From assembly GCA_905479025.1 (NCBI GenBank), contig CAJQKX010000312.1, forward strand, positions 1 through 5,494: a stretch of DNA of 5,494 nt, read 5' to 3'. This DNA is from an uncultured Paraglaciecola sp. Its GTDB lineage: Bacteria; Pseudomonadota; Gammaproteobacteria; Enterobacterales; Alteromonadaceae. Within the stretch, counting starts at the first letter, position 1, and every line of letters starts with the position of its first letter. A program made the position numbers and the translations under genes. Under the pieces are notes generated by a model. That model did no database searches, was not told the DNA's origin, and saw nothing but the letters and a program-made list of their open reading frames with translations. Shown in pieces: positions 1 to 5,494 of the stretch.

Positions 1-33
1 CCCTTTTTTATGCCAACAATTGAAGGGAAGTGG

Positions 34-632
34 TTAGATTAATTTTTTGCTGAAATGAAGATGCGAACCAATACTTAATGTTTGCATTCTTTGGCTAATA
101 CCTGATTCGCTTTCACATTTACCCCCCCGCCCGAAATAAAAGTCTATTGCTTGTAAATTAGTATTTTCAACGTCTAGGTATAATTTGACTTACCAAAGGG
201 TTAAAGCTTTTTGCTGTGCAAACCTTAGCAAATTAGTAGCTAAACCTTGCCTTTGATACTTTGCTAACACGGCAAAGTATCCGATACACAACTCATAATT
301 TTTAAGTCTTGGGATACAGTCTTGCAAAGCTTGGCTTGCCTCTACTACAGATAATGCATGAGCAACACCTTAGAAATTGGTTAACTTGATTAAGGTAGCT
401 TGGTGGTAAGAATCTGGCAAATCACTATGCTATGTGTATAAACAACCGACAACTTGATTGTCGATTTCTGCAACCCAGTGATTGTCAAAACCGTACTGTC
501 CATCTGAAGATAACAAACTCAAAACCAGAAAATAACAGCGACAATTCAGTATTAATATTATAAGTCGCACCTATGGCAACTGGCGTGGAACAATAAATTA
601 GCATCGTCTTGATTAGCCTAACTGCTGAGCAT
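34..632 (-). pseudogene. Decayed GNAT-family N-acetyltransferase
   Basis: Translating the minus strand gives a recognisable GNAT acetyltransferase, a family that moves an acetyl group from acetyl-CoA to an amine. The largest stretch, about 504 down to 34, stays in one frame. It reads DGQYGFDNHWVAEIDNQVVG, then the acetyl-CoA-binding motif A (FAVLAKYQRQGLATNLL), then motif B (LYLDVENTNLQAIDFY), and ends naturally at TAA 34-36. Three stops interrupt this frame: TAG at 430-432, TAA at 370-372 and TAA at 190-192. The N-terminal part continues in other frames: GATYNINTELSLLF near 568-530, and before it ANQDDANLLFHASCH at about 617-573. That implies at least two frameshifts, plus a TAG at 618-620 just after a possible ATG at 630-632. 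No functional product is expected. The natural substrate cannot be told. The gene follows SCO1 by about 10 bases but is not part of oxidase assembly. Calling it GNAT is secure from the motifs; the exact ancestral start is not. Confidence 0.85.
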
Positions 633-641
633 TAGCGCAGT

Positions 642-1280
642 TTATTGGGACATAATAACCGGCATATCAGCTAGTATCTTTTGTCCTTCACTAATAGGTA
701 ACTTGCCTACAACAAATTCAGGCTTAAAACGGCCTATCACTTGTGCCTTTGGATTCACTACCACTATAGATGAACTGTGATCGACTAAATAGTTAGGGTT
801 ATCCGTGCTTTCGGACATGGAATACATCATGCCCATAGCTCTTACTAGAGGAAATAATTGAGAATGTTCTCCACTAACAGCAATAAAGTCAGAATGGAAA
901 AAATTAATATAGTCGTTTAATCGTTCAGGAGTATCGCGCTTCGGATCAACAGACAACAAAACGACTTGAATAGGAAAATCTGTGGATATTTTTTGTAATT
1001 CTGGATAAACATTTTTTAACTCTGCCAAGGTAGTCGGACAAATATCAGGGCAATATGTATAACCAACAAAAACCAGACTCCAGTGCCCTATTAACTCTGC
1101 AGATGTAAAGGATTGATTATTCTGATCTACTAACTGAAAGTCAGATAACGCTCTTGCCTGAGGGTATAAACTCACATACTGAGTTTTATTGTTTGCGCTC
1201 AGCGGTGCAATGTTTAATGCCACTACAACTCCTATGACAAGTGCAAAAAAAGCAATCAGGCCTACTTTTAGTCTACTCAT
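642..1280 (-). CDS. SCO1/SenC family copper chaperone for cytochrome c oxidase
   Basis: This is a membrane-anchored, periplasm-facing thioredoxin-fold protein that binds copper and delivers it to the CuA site of oxidase subunit II. Numbered from the ATG at 1278-1280, it has 212 residues. A transmembrane anchor lies at about 4-23, followed by the globular SCO domain. The copper ligands are all present: the CxxxC pair in YCPDICPT (C77, C81) and the distal histidine in LVDHSSS (H168). The SVDPKRDTP motif typical of SCO is also seen. Length is normal for the family. An upstream GTG at 1290-1292 would add four residues (MVLG). I prefer the ATG because it lies two bases after the cyoE stop codon (TAG 1283-1285), a usual arrangement for translational coupling, and the GTG has no ribosome binding site. 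It is the last gene of the SURF1-to-SCO run. No terminator is evident after it. The family call is very secure; the start is moderately secure. Confidence 0.95.
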   Translation of the reverse strand: MSRLKVGLIAFFALVIGVVVALNIAPLSANNKTQYVSLYPQARALSDFQLVDQNNQSFTSAELIGHWSLVFVGYTYCPDICPTTLAELKNVYPELQKISTDFPIQVVLLSVDPKRDTPERLNDYINFFHSDFIAVSGEHSQLFPLVRAMGMMYSMSESTDNPNYLVDHSSSIVVVNPKAQVIGRFKPEFVVGKLPISEGQKILADMPVIMSQ

Positions 1281-1282
1281 AC

Positions 1283-2194
1283 CTAAAACCACATATAATG
1301 ATCAACCAAAAGCACAACAAACAGTATCATTAGATGAATGATAGAAAATTTAAAGGTCTGCATAGCGGTTTGTTCGGTGGAGGTATATTTCAATTTCCAT
1401 GCGTAATATAAAAAACCCGCATTTAATAAAGTGGAACCAATCAGATATATAAGGCCTGACATACCCACTAAATAAGGCAGTAAACACACCACACAGAGTA
1501 GAACAGTATACAACAAGATAGACGTTTTAGTAAATTCGATACCGTGGGTCACAGGCAACATAGGCACTTGTGCTCTGGCATAATCTTTTTCGCGATGAAT
1601 TGCCAGAGCCCAAAAATGTGGTGGTGTCCAGATAAACACAATCAGTACCAATAACAATGCATGTGGGTGAATTTCTCCCGTCACTGCAGTCCATCCAAGC
1701 AGGGGAGGAATGGCACCCGCTAAACCACCAATAACAATATTTTGTGGTGTCGCTCGTTTTAAATACATAGTGTACACCACAGCATATCCAAACAACCCAG
1801 CAAGGGTTAACACCGCAGTTAAACGATTAACCCACAATTCGAGGATCATATATCCAACAATAGTTAATACAGCCGCAAAAAACAGGGCTTTTTGTGGAGT
1901 CACTTTACCTTTAGCTACTGGACGATTTGCAGTACGACCCATTTTGCCATCTATCTTTCTATCCACAACATGATTAACCACTGCGGCGGCAGACGACAAA
2001 AAACCGATCCCTATTAATCCAGCAGCAAGAATTTGCCAACTGATCCAACTATCACTGGCTAAACACATGCCAACCAATGCGGTTAATAACAATAACAACA
2101 CGACTTTTGGTTTGGTTAGTTCATAATAATCTTGGCAAGTAGCCCATAAATTAAATTGATTGTTTGGTTGTCCTTCGGCTACGACCTTACTCAC
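1283..2194 (-). CDS. cyoE: Protoheme IX farnesyltransferase (haem O synthase)
   Basis: This integral membrane prenyltransferase (CyoE/CtaB/COX10) transfers a farnesyl group from farnesyl diphosphate to the vinyl side chain of protohaem, giving haem O, the precursor of haem A. The 303-residue product is of family length. It shows the UbiA-type aspartate-rich motif [19 protein letters not shown] (N74, D78, D82, R87, R91), the conserved [21 protein letters not shown] stretch split here by position (about 144-164), [11 protein letters not shown] (189-199) and [15 protein letters not shown] (204-218). Several hydrophobic segments fit a multi-helix protein. Translation starts at GTG 2192-2194, supported by a strong TAGGAG ribosome binding site six bases upstream that overlaps the ctaA stop. 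Next to ctaA and other aa3-oxidase assembly genes its job is haem A supply, so ctaB would be an equally good name. Its stop lies two bases before the preferred sco ATG. Confidence 0.97.
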   Translation of the reverse strand: MSKVVAEGQPNNQFNLWATCQDYYELTKPKVVLLLLLTALVGMCLASDSWISWQILAAGLIGIGFLSSAAAVVNHVVDRKIDGKMGRTANRPVAKGKVTPQKALFFAAVLTIVGYMILELWVNRLTAVLTLAGLFGYAVVYTMYLKRATPQNIVIGGLAGAIPPLLGWTAVTGEIHPHALLLVLIVFIWTPPHFWALAIHREKDYARAQVPMLPVTHGIEFTKTSILLYTVLLCVVCLLPYLVGMSGLIYLIGSTLLNAGFLYYAWKLKYTSTEQTAMQTFKFSIIHLMILFVVLLVDHYMWF

Positions 2195-2200
2195 CTTATT

Positions 2201-2206
2201 CTCCTA
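2201..2206 (-). promoter_or_regulatory. Ribosome binding site of cyoE, overlapping the ctaA stop
   Basis: The minus strand reads TAGGAG, six bases before the GTG start of cyoE. Its first three bases are the TAG stop codon of ctaA (2204-2206). The strong match and good spacing decide for the GTG start, and the overlap suggests coupled translation of the two haem A synthesis genes. Confidence 0.8.
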
Positions 2207-3184
2207 AGTTTTGCGATACAACGTGTAACTAATGGTTACTAACACCAACATCAAACACGCGGCTACAGCATTATGCATCACAGCAACAGCAATAGGTAAA
2301 CTGTAAACTACATTGCTTAAACCTAAAGCAATTTGAACACCCAAAACTAATATCATTAGAATGGATAACTTTTTAATTAAGCTTGAGTGTGCTGCAGCAT
2401 ACAACCTAATCCCTAACCAACATAAGTACAAAAAGGTAATTAACGCGCCTATTCTATGCACAATATGCATAGTCATACGTTCAGCATAGCCATGGACACC
2501 AAACTCATAATTTTCTGCTTCTGGAATACTAAAAGCACCAGTAAAATCTAAACGCTCGTACCAATTACCTTCACAAATGGGTAATTCAGTGCAAGCTAGT
2601 GCAGCATAATTAGCTGACGTCCAGCCACCTAAAGCTATTTGCCCCGTTAAAATAACTATCCCTAAAATTGTATATTTTCCAAATTGACGCAGAACAGCGT
2701 CACCGCCAAGAATTCGATAAGGGATCAACCTTAAGTACAATAAAAATAGACAAGATAATACAGTGAATCCACCTAATAAGTGCCCCATCACCACCGCAGG
2801 CAATAAATTCAGTGTCACCGTCCACATACCTAGAGCACCTTGGAAACAGACTAAACACAACAGAAACAGAGGCAGCTTTACAGGCTTGTTATAAGCTTTG
2901 CTGAATAGACTATTAATAAAAATCACCAGTATCAAAAAACCCAAAGCGCTGGCAAAATAACGGTGAATCATTTCATTCCAAGCTTTGTGCTCTTCAAAGG
3001 GGCGCTCAGGAAATGCTTGCTGGGCAATTTCTATATTTTCTGTGGTCTTAGAGAAACTAAGATGACCATAACAACCAGGCCAGTCAGGACAACCTAATCC
3101 GGCATCAGTGAGGCGAGCGTATGCACCAAGTACAATTACCACCAAAGCTAATAGAATACTTACCAGCAATAACTTCTTCATCAT
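2204..3184 (-). CDS. ctaA: Haem A synthase, COX15/CtaA family
   Basis: This membrane enzyme oxidises the C8 methyl group of haem O to a formyl group, giving haem A for the aa3 oxidase. The 326-residue protein has about eight hydrophobic helices, as expected. Diagnostic motifs in order: ARLTDAGLGCPDWPGCYG (23-40), EMIHRYFA with H74, VMGHLLGG with H135, the C198/C204 pair in ACTELPICEG, MHIVHRIGAL with H240 and H243, and AVMHNAVAA with H304. In the family two pairs of these histidines ligate the catalytic and cofactor haems. The sequence begins at the first of two adjacent ATG codons (3182-3184; the second is 3179-3181), with AGAGGA at 3192-3197 acting as ribosome binding site and overlapping the stop codon of the upstream gene. 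It is followed after nine bases by cyoE, its substrate supplier. All expected key residues are present, so it should be active. Confidence 0.97.
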   Translation of the reverse strand: MMKKLLLVSILLALVVIVLGAYARLTDAGLGCPDWPGCYGHLSFSKTTENIEIAQQAFPERPFEEHKAWNEMIHRYFASALGFLILVIFINSLFSKAYNKPVKLPLFLLCLVCFQGALGMWTVTLNLLPAVVMGHLLGGFTVLSCLFLLYLRLIPYRILGGDAVLRQFGKYTILGIVILTGQIALGGWTSANYAALACTELPICEGNWYERLDFTGAFSIPEAENYEFGVHGYAERMTMHIVHRIGALITFLYLCWLGIRLYAAAHSSLIKKLSILMILVLGVQIALGLSNVVYSLPIAVAVMHNAVAACLMLVLVTISYTLYRKT

Positions 3185-3191
3185 TTCAGCA

Positions 3192-3197
3192 TCCTCT
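3192..3197 (-). promoter_or_regulatory. Ribosome binding site of ctaA
   Basis: The minus strand reads AGAGGA, seven bases before the first ATG of ctaA. It overlaps the last two bases of the TAG stop (3196-3198) of the upstream SCO-like gene, so ctaA translation may be coupled to ribosomes finishing that gene. The frameshift in the upstream gene could therefore lower ctaA translation as a polar effect; that is inference. Confidence 0.65.
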
Positions 3198-3758
3198 AAC
3201 CGATACGCGAAAGTTTAAGTAACTTGCGCATATCCGACAAAATATCACGACTATCTAATATTGCTTGCTTTTCATCAATTTGTAATGGGAAACGTAAAAT
3301 AATGTTACCCAAAGTATCAGCAATAAAAATAGCATCTGTACTCGTTTCTTTAAACATTTGTTGCAGACTTTTTATGTTGGTATTTAAAAAGCGAATGTTT
3401 TGTTTTTCTTTAAGCTGCGCAAGCTGGGCAATATTACTTTTCTCATGGGTAATAACAACCACTTCAGCACGATCGCTTTCCTTACCTAACGCGCTGCGAA
3501 CTTGAGCAATACTATATAAAGCGTTCTCACATTTAACAGAACACACTTCTGGTAAAACATAGAGTAATTTCCACTTAGGCACCTGTTCGGTGGTTTGCAA
3601 TAAACTCATATCAACAATAGGTGAAAGTAGCTCCCCCTTGTTTGTTGCAGCTTGATTAAACAATCATTATCTAAAGCAAGTTTAGCCAGTAATACAGGAA
3701 GTATAAAAATTGAAGCCAGAAGCAACATCATTAATTTATTGTTTTTAGTGGTACTCAC
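3196..3758 (-). pseudogene. SCO-like membrane-anchored assembly protein, broken by one-base frameshift
   Basis: Two abutting frames together make one protein. The first starts at GTG 3756-3758 with a good AAGGA site. It encodes MSTTKNNKLMM followed by a hydrophobic anchor (LLLASIFILPVLLAKLAL) and reaches DND at 3663-3665. It then runs out of frame and stops at TGA 3606-3608 after 50 codons. The second frame opens right there with FNQAATNKGELL and continues to TAG 3196-3198. One added G after position 3661 on the coding strand (TGTTT to TGGTTT) would give DND-W-FNQ and a 187-residue protein. The rest looks thioredoxin-like, similar in layout to SCO1: WKLLYVLPEVC, a CxxxC pair (codons 3541-3543 and 3529-3531), VVVITHE, then IFIADTLGNIILRF. 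No histidine matches the SCO copper ligand. Its position corresponds to the uncharacterised PA0111 of Pseudomonas (from memory). The downstream frame alone could only start at TTG 3661-3663, directly after an in-frame TGA, and would lack the anchor. The break may be real or a sequencing error. Confidence 0.8.
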
Positions 3759-4476
3759 TTTTGTTCCTTTTTAACTTATTTCTTTGGGCGATAACAAATA
3801 TTACCAACGCAGCAAGTGCCAGTAAAAACCACTGTACGGCATAGGCCAAGTGTTTTTCCGGTGCCATTACAACAGGTTGCCAATCTCTTATGAAAATTGA
3901 ACTTTCCTGCGTATTTAATAACACCACAAAAGGTAATATTTCTTGAGTATAGTGTTGTTGAATAACTTTTAGATCCGTCTGCTGTATTACTTTTGGCCAA
4001 ATACCGTCCACCGACGCCGTTTCTTTGACCATGGCATTATCCAAAGGCAGGGATATAACGCCCGCAAACCGAGATTTTTTAACATCAATATTGACACTAG
4101 GCAATATTTCTCTGCTATTTGTTGCGGCTACCCAACCAAAATTGACAATTACTGTACCTACATATGTTTGTGTGGGCACCAAAACTTGGTATCCCACTCG
4201 CCCTTTATGGATCTTATTGTCCAATAAAAAATAACGAACTGCATCCGGGGTCCCATCAAAATTTACAGGCATATCCAGCATTTCATCTATATTGCTGTAT
4301 AAGAACTGTTGTAAATCGACTTTCGCCGTTTTAGTAGCAATCTCTATAGCTGATAAACGTGTTGTTTTTTGCTCTGCTCTTTGTAATTGCCAATTACCTA
4401 AAGCAAACATAATGACAACACACACAAAAGTAATTAAGGTAGCAACAAAGGGTAAACGTGATAAAAAGTTCCACAT
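3745..4476 (-). CDS. SURF1-family cytochrome c oxidase assembly protein
   Basis: SURF1 (Shy1) proteins bind haem a and help insert it into oxidase subunit I. They have two membrane helices with a large periplasmic domain between them. The 243-residue product fits: helix 1 at about 9-28, the GNWQLQRAEQK signature (G27, W29, Q30, R33, K37) just after it, the central RYFLLDNKIHKGRVGYQVL region (81-99) and VNFGWVAA (111-118), and the C-terminal signature EKHLAYAVQW (207-216) leading into helix 2 (about 212-230), then a basic tail. The ATG at 4474-4476 has only a weak GAG five bases upstream. Its last 14 bases overlap the GTG start of the SCO-like gene, so the two are probably translated together. 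It is divergent from the DUF2909 gene, with 31 bases between start codons, so its promoter should lie in that gap or inside the DUF2909 coding region. I saw no convincing -35/-10 pair. Confidence 0.95.
   Translation of the reverse strand: MWNFLSRLPFVATLITFVCVVIMFALGNWQLQRAEQKTTRLSAIEIATKTAKVDLQQFLYSNIDEMLDMPVNFDGTPDAVRYFLLDNKIHKGRVGYQVLVPTQTYVGTVIVNFGWVAATNSREILPSVNIDVKKSRFAGVISLPLDNAMVKETASVDGIWPKVIQQTDLKVIQQHYTQEILPFVVLLNTQESSIFIRDWQPVVMAPEKHLAYAVQWFLLALAALVIFVIAQRNKLKRNKSEYH
3765..3769 (-). promoter_or_regulatory. Ribosome binding site fixing the GTG start of the SCO-like gene
   Basis: The minus strand reads AAGGA, six bases before GTG 3756-3758, inside the 3' end of the SURF1 gene. It is the main reason to start the frameshifted gene at that GTG. 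No such site precedes the TTG at 3661-3663. Confidence 0.7.
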
Positions 4477-4507
4477 AACAGCTCAAAAAATCTTTAGGAG
4501 TGAATAG
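4477..4507. promoter_or_regulatory. Short divergent intergenic gap between SURF1 and DUF2909 genes
   Basis: Only 31 bases separate the start codons of the divergent SURF1 and DUF2909 genes. The gap contains a clear plus-strand ribosome binding site, TAGGAG at 4495-4500, seven bases before the DUF2909 ATG, and a weak minus-strand GAG for SURF1. It is too short for two complete promoters, so at least one must reach into the opposite coding region. No strong sigma-70 boxes are visible, so the promoter role is inferred only from layout. Confidence 0.5.
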
Positions 4508-4717
4508 ATGTTAATCAAAATACTTGTCGGTGGGTTACTATTATTTATGGTGTTCAATTTATTTAAAGCTATGATGATTATGCTCAAAGACGACCCTGAT
4601 AGTCCACCTATGAGTAAATTCATTGGCAGAAGAGTTCTCACTTCAGCCATTATCGTTGGCTTGATGCTACTCGCTGTAGCAACTGGACTCATTGTTCCTA
4701 ATCCTTCACCACACTAA
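4508..4717 (+). CDS. DUF2909 family twin transmembrane protein
   Basis: This 69-residue membrane protein has two hydrophobic helices, about 4-25 and 45-64, joined by a short polar loop. The loop holds the acidic stretch KDDPDSPP (27-34) and the conserved-looking MSKFIGRRVL (35-44). Length, topology and location next to oxidase subunit III match the DUF2909 family (twin transmembrane protein) found in proteobacterial aa3 oxidase clusters. Its molecular function is unknown; a role in oxidase assembly or stability is only suggested by context. The start ATG has a strong TAGGAG site seven bases upstream. It is the only gene here on the plus strand, convergent with subunit III and divergent from SURF1. 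A reading frame of equal length on the opposite strand is a shadow: it shows no family features and lacks a sensible ribosome binding site. Confidence 0.9.
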   Translation: MLIKILVGGLLLFMVFNLFKAMMIMLKDDPDSPPMSKFIGRRVLTSAIIVGLMLLAVATGLIVPNPSPH

Positions 4718-4724
4718 CCAATGC

Positions 4725-4752
4725 AAAGAGCCGCCGCATTGCAGTGGCTCTT
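4725..4752. terminator. Candidate bidirectional intrinsic terminator between convergent genes
   Basis: A hairpin with arms AAGAGCC (4726-4732) and GGCTCTT (4746-4752) lies between the DUF2909 stop (4717) and the subunit III stop (4773). The stem extends inward with a G-T pair, further G-C pairs and one C/A mismatch to a three-base ATT loop. The T tracts are short: CTCTTTG on the minus strand and CTCTTC on the plus strand. Position and GC-rich stem support termination from both sides, but the weak T runs leave efficiency uncertain. Confidence 0.6.
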
Positions 4753-4772
4753 CAACTTAGTAAATGATGTTG

Positions 4773-5494
4773 CTAAAAAATATATACAACAGCAAAGAGT
4801 ATAACCCACACTACATCAACAAAATGCCAATACCAGCTAGCGGCCATAAATGCGAAGTGATTTTTGGGCGTAAAATGCCCTTTCATAATTCTCAATAACA
4901 TAATAAATAGAATTATTGCACCTAGCGTAACGTGAAAACCGTGAAATCCTGTTAACAAGAAAAAAGTATTACCATAAATACCAGATTGTAAAGTCAGATT
5001 CATTTCTGAATATGCATGGATGTATTCTTCGACCTGCATCACCATGAAGATGGCACCTAGCAACACAGTCAAACCGAGCATAAGCTTAAGCTTTCCACGA
5101 TTGTTTTGTTCCAGTGCAACATGAGCATAGTGACAGGTAACCGAGGATGTAAGCAGTATAAATGTATTAATCAAGGGTAAACCAGTCCAAGGCATAGCTT
5201 CTGTCGTTAAACCACCGGGCGTGGTAACCAGCGGCCATATTGCCTCAAACGCAGGCCATAACACTTCGCCTGTCATATCATTATTTGATGCACCGCCTAA
5301 CCAAGGCACTGAAATAAATCTGGCATAAAACAGAGCGCCAAAAAAAGCGCCAAAAAACATCACTTCAGAAAAAATAAACCACGCCATACCTTGACGATAT
5401 GAACGCCCCAACTGAGCACTGTATAAACCACTCATAGATTCATGTATTTGATTTCTAAACCACCCAAACAACATGACAACCAAAACTAAAAAAC
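4773..5494 (-). CDS. Cytochrome c oxidase subunit III (5' partial)
   Basis: Subunit III is a multi-helix membrane subunit of the aa3 oxidase that supports the proton-pumping core. The frame stays open to the window edge, so the N-terminal roughly 50 residues, including the start, lie outside; 239 residues are visible. The TTG at 5481-5483 is internal, not a start. Family hallmarks in order: LFGWFRNQIHESMSGLYS; RQGMAWFIFSEVMFFGAFFG with the conserved glutamate near 5366; LTSSVTCHYAH; the MQVEEYIHAY motif with paired glutamates; LLTGFHGFHVTLG; and the C-terminal WYWHFVDVVWVILFAVVYIF. The segment between the glutamate-containing helix and TCHYAH holds the WPAFEAIWPL-type insert seen in the longer proteobacterial form. 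It ends at TAG 4773-4775, facing DUF2909 across a candidate terminator. Subunits I and II and the Cox11-type copper factor are expected further right, by analogy with related clusters. The gene would be called coxC or ctaE depending on scheme. Confidence 0.96.
   Translation of the reverse strand, partial: FLVLVVMLFGWFRNQIHESMSGLYSAQLGRSYRQGMAWFIFSEVMFFGAFFGALFYARFISVPWLGGASNNDMTGEVLWPAFEAIWPLVTTPGGLTTEAMPWTGLPLINTFILLTSSVTCHYAHVALEQNNRGKLKLMLGLTVLLGAIFMVMQVEEYIHAYSEMNLTLQSGIYGNTFFLLTGFHGFHVTLGAIILFIMLLRIMKGHFTPKNHFAFMAASWYWHFVDVVWVILFAVVYIF

Noticed and set aside
1..27. CCCTT...AAGGG inverted repeat at the left edge
   Set aside because: It is five base pairs across a 17-base loop, easily expected by chance; the first 33 bases hold nothing else I can support.
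121..134. C-rich tract (seven Cs) as a phase-variation switch
   Set aside because: It lies inside the decayed GNAT gene, where the frame is continuous through it and several other lesions already stop translation.
621..641. Inverted repeat ACTGC...GCAGT just after the SCO1 stop, as a terminator
   Set aside because: The stem is only five base pairs with an 11-base loop and no T run follows on the minus strand.
1710..1973. Plus-strand 87-codon open frame
   Set aside because: It lies wholly antisense to the conserved core of cyoE, has no ribosome binding site and resembles no known protein.
3224..3505. Plus-strand 93-codon open frame
   Set aside because: It is antisense to the SCO-like gene, whose protein sequence is coherent. 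The cysteine- and serine-rich translation looks like a shadow.
3606..3665. Programmed ribosomal frameshift as explanation of the split SCO-like gene
   Set aside because: The junction GATTGTTTAATC has no slippery heptamer, no long homopolymer and no evident stimulatory stem-loop, so a plain one-base deletion or sequencing error is simpler.
4380..4600. Sigma-70 promoters for SURF1 and DUF2909
   Set aside because: Candidates such as TTGATT-17-AAAGAT on the minus strand match the -10 consensus at only three of six positions, so no specific promoter is claimed.
4483..4692. Minus-strand 69-codon open frame opposite DUF2909
   Set aside because: It is the mirror of a recognisable DUF2909 gene with a strong ribosome binding site, and it has no family features of its own.

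Overview
The window comes from an AT-rich gammaproteobacterial chromosome. Protein sequence style and gene order fit the Alteromonas/Glaciecola/Paraglaciecola group, judged by recognition and not by a database search. It covers the distal part of a locus for an aa3-type cytochrome c oxidase, the haem-copper terminal oxidase of aerobic respiration. The order subunit III, DUF2909, SURF1, small thioredoxin-like protein, CtaA, CtaB/CyoE, SCO matches, from memory, the Pseudomonas aeruginosa PA0108-PA0114 cluster.

Layout, read from the right edge along the minus strand: oxidase subunit III (4773 to the edge, 5' end cut off); a small two-helix DUF2909 protein on the opposite strand (4508-4717), convergent with subunit III and divergent from SURF1; then a tightly packed minus-strand run of SURF1 (3745-4476), a SCO-like assembly protein broken by an apparent one-base frameshift (3196-3758), haem A synthase CtaA (2204-3184), haem O synthase CyoE/CtaB (1283-2194) and the copper chaperone SCO1/SenC (642-1280). 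Neighbouring genes in this run overlap or are separated by no more than 11 bases. A hairpin at 4725-4752 sits between the two convergent genes and is a candidate bidirectional terminator.

The genes work as an assembly line. CyoE farnesylates protohaem to haem O, CtaA oxidises haem O to haem A, SURF1 helps insert haem a into subunit I, and SCO1 delivers copper, mainly to the CuA centre of subunit II. The broken gene encodes a membrane-anchored thioredoxin-like domain with a SCO-like CxxxC motif.

The left 640 bases hold no intact gene. On the minus strand they carry the remains of a GNAT-family N-acetyltransferase (about 34-632), with several in-frame stops and at least two frame changes. The most noteworthy points are the single-base break in the SCO-like gene, whose N-terminal anchor is intact in the other frame; the SCO-like but histidine-less nature of that protein; the opposed DUF2909 gene inside the cox cluster; and the decayed acetyltransferase. 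I saw no mobile element, CRISPR array, tRNA or rRNA.
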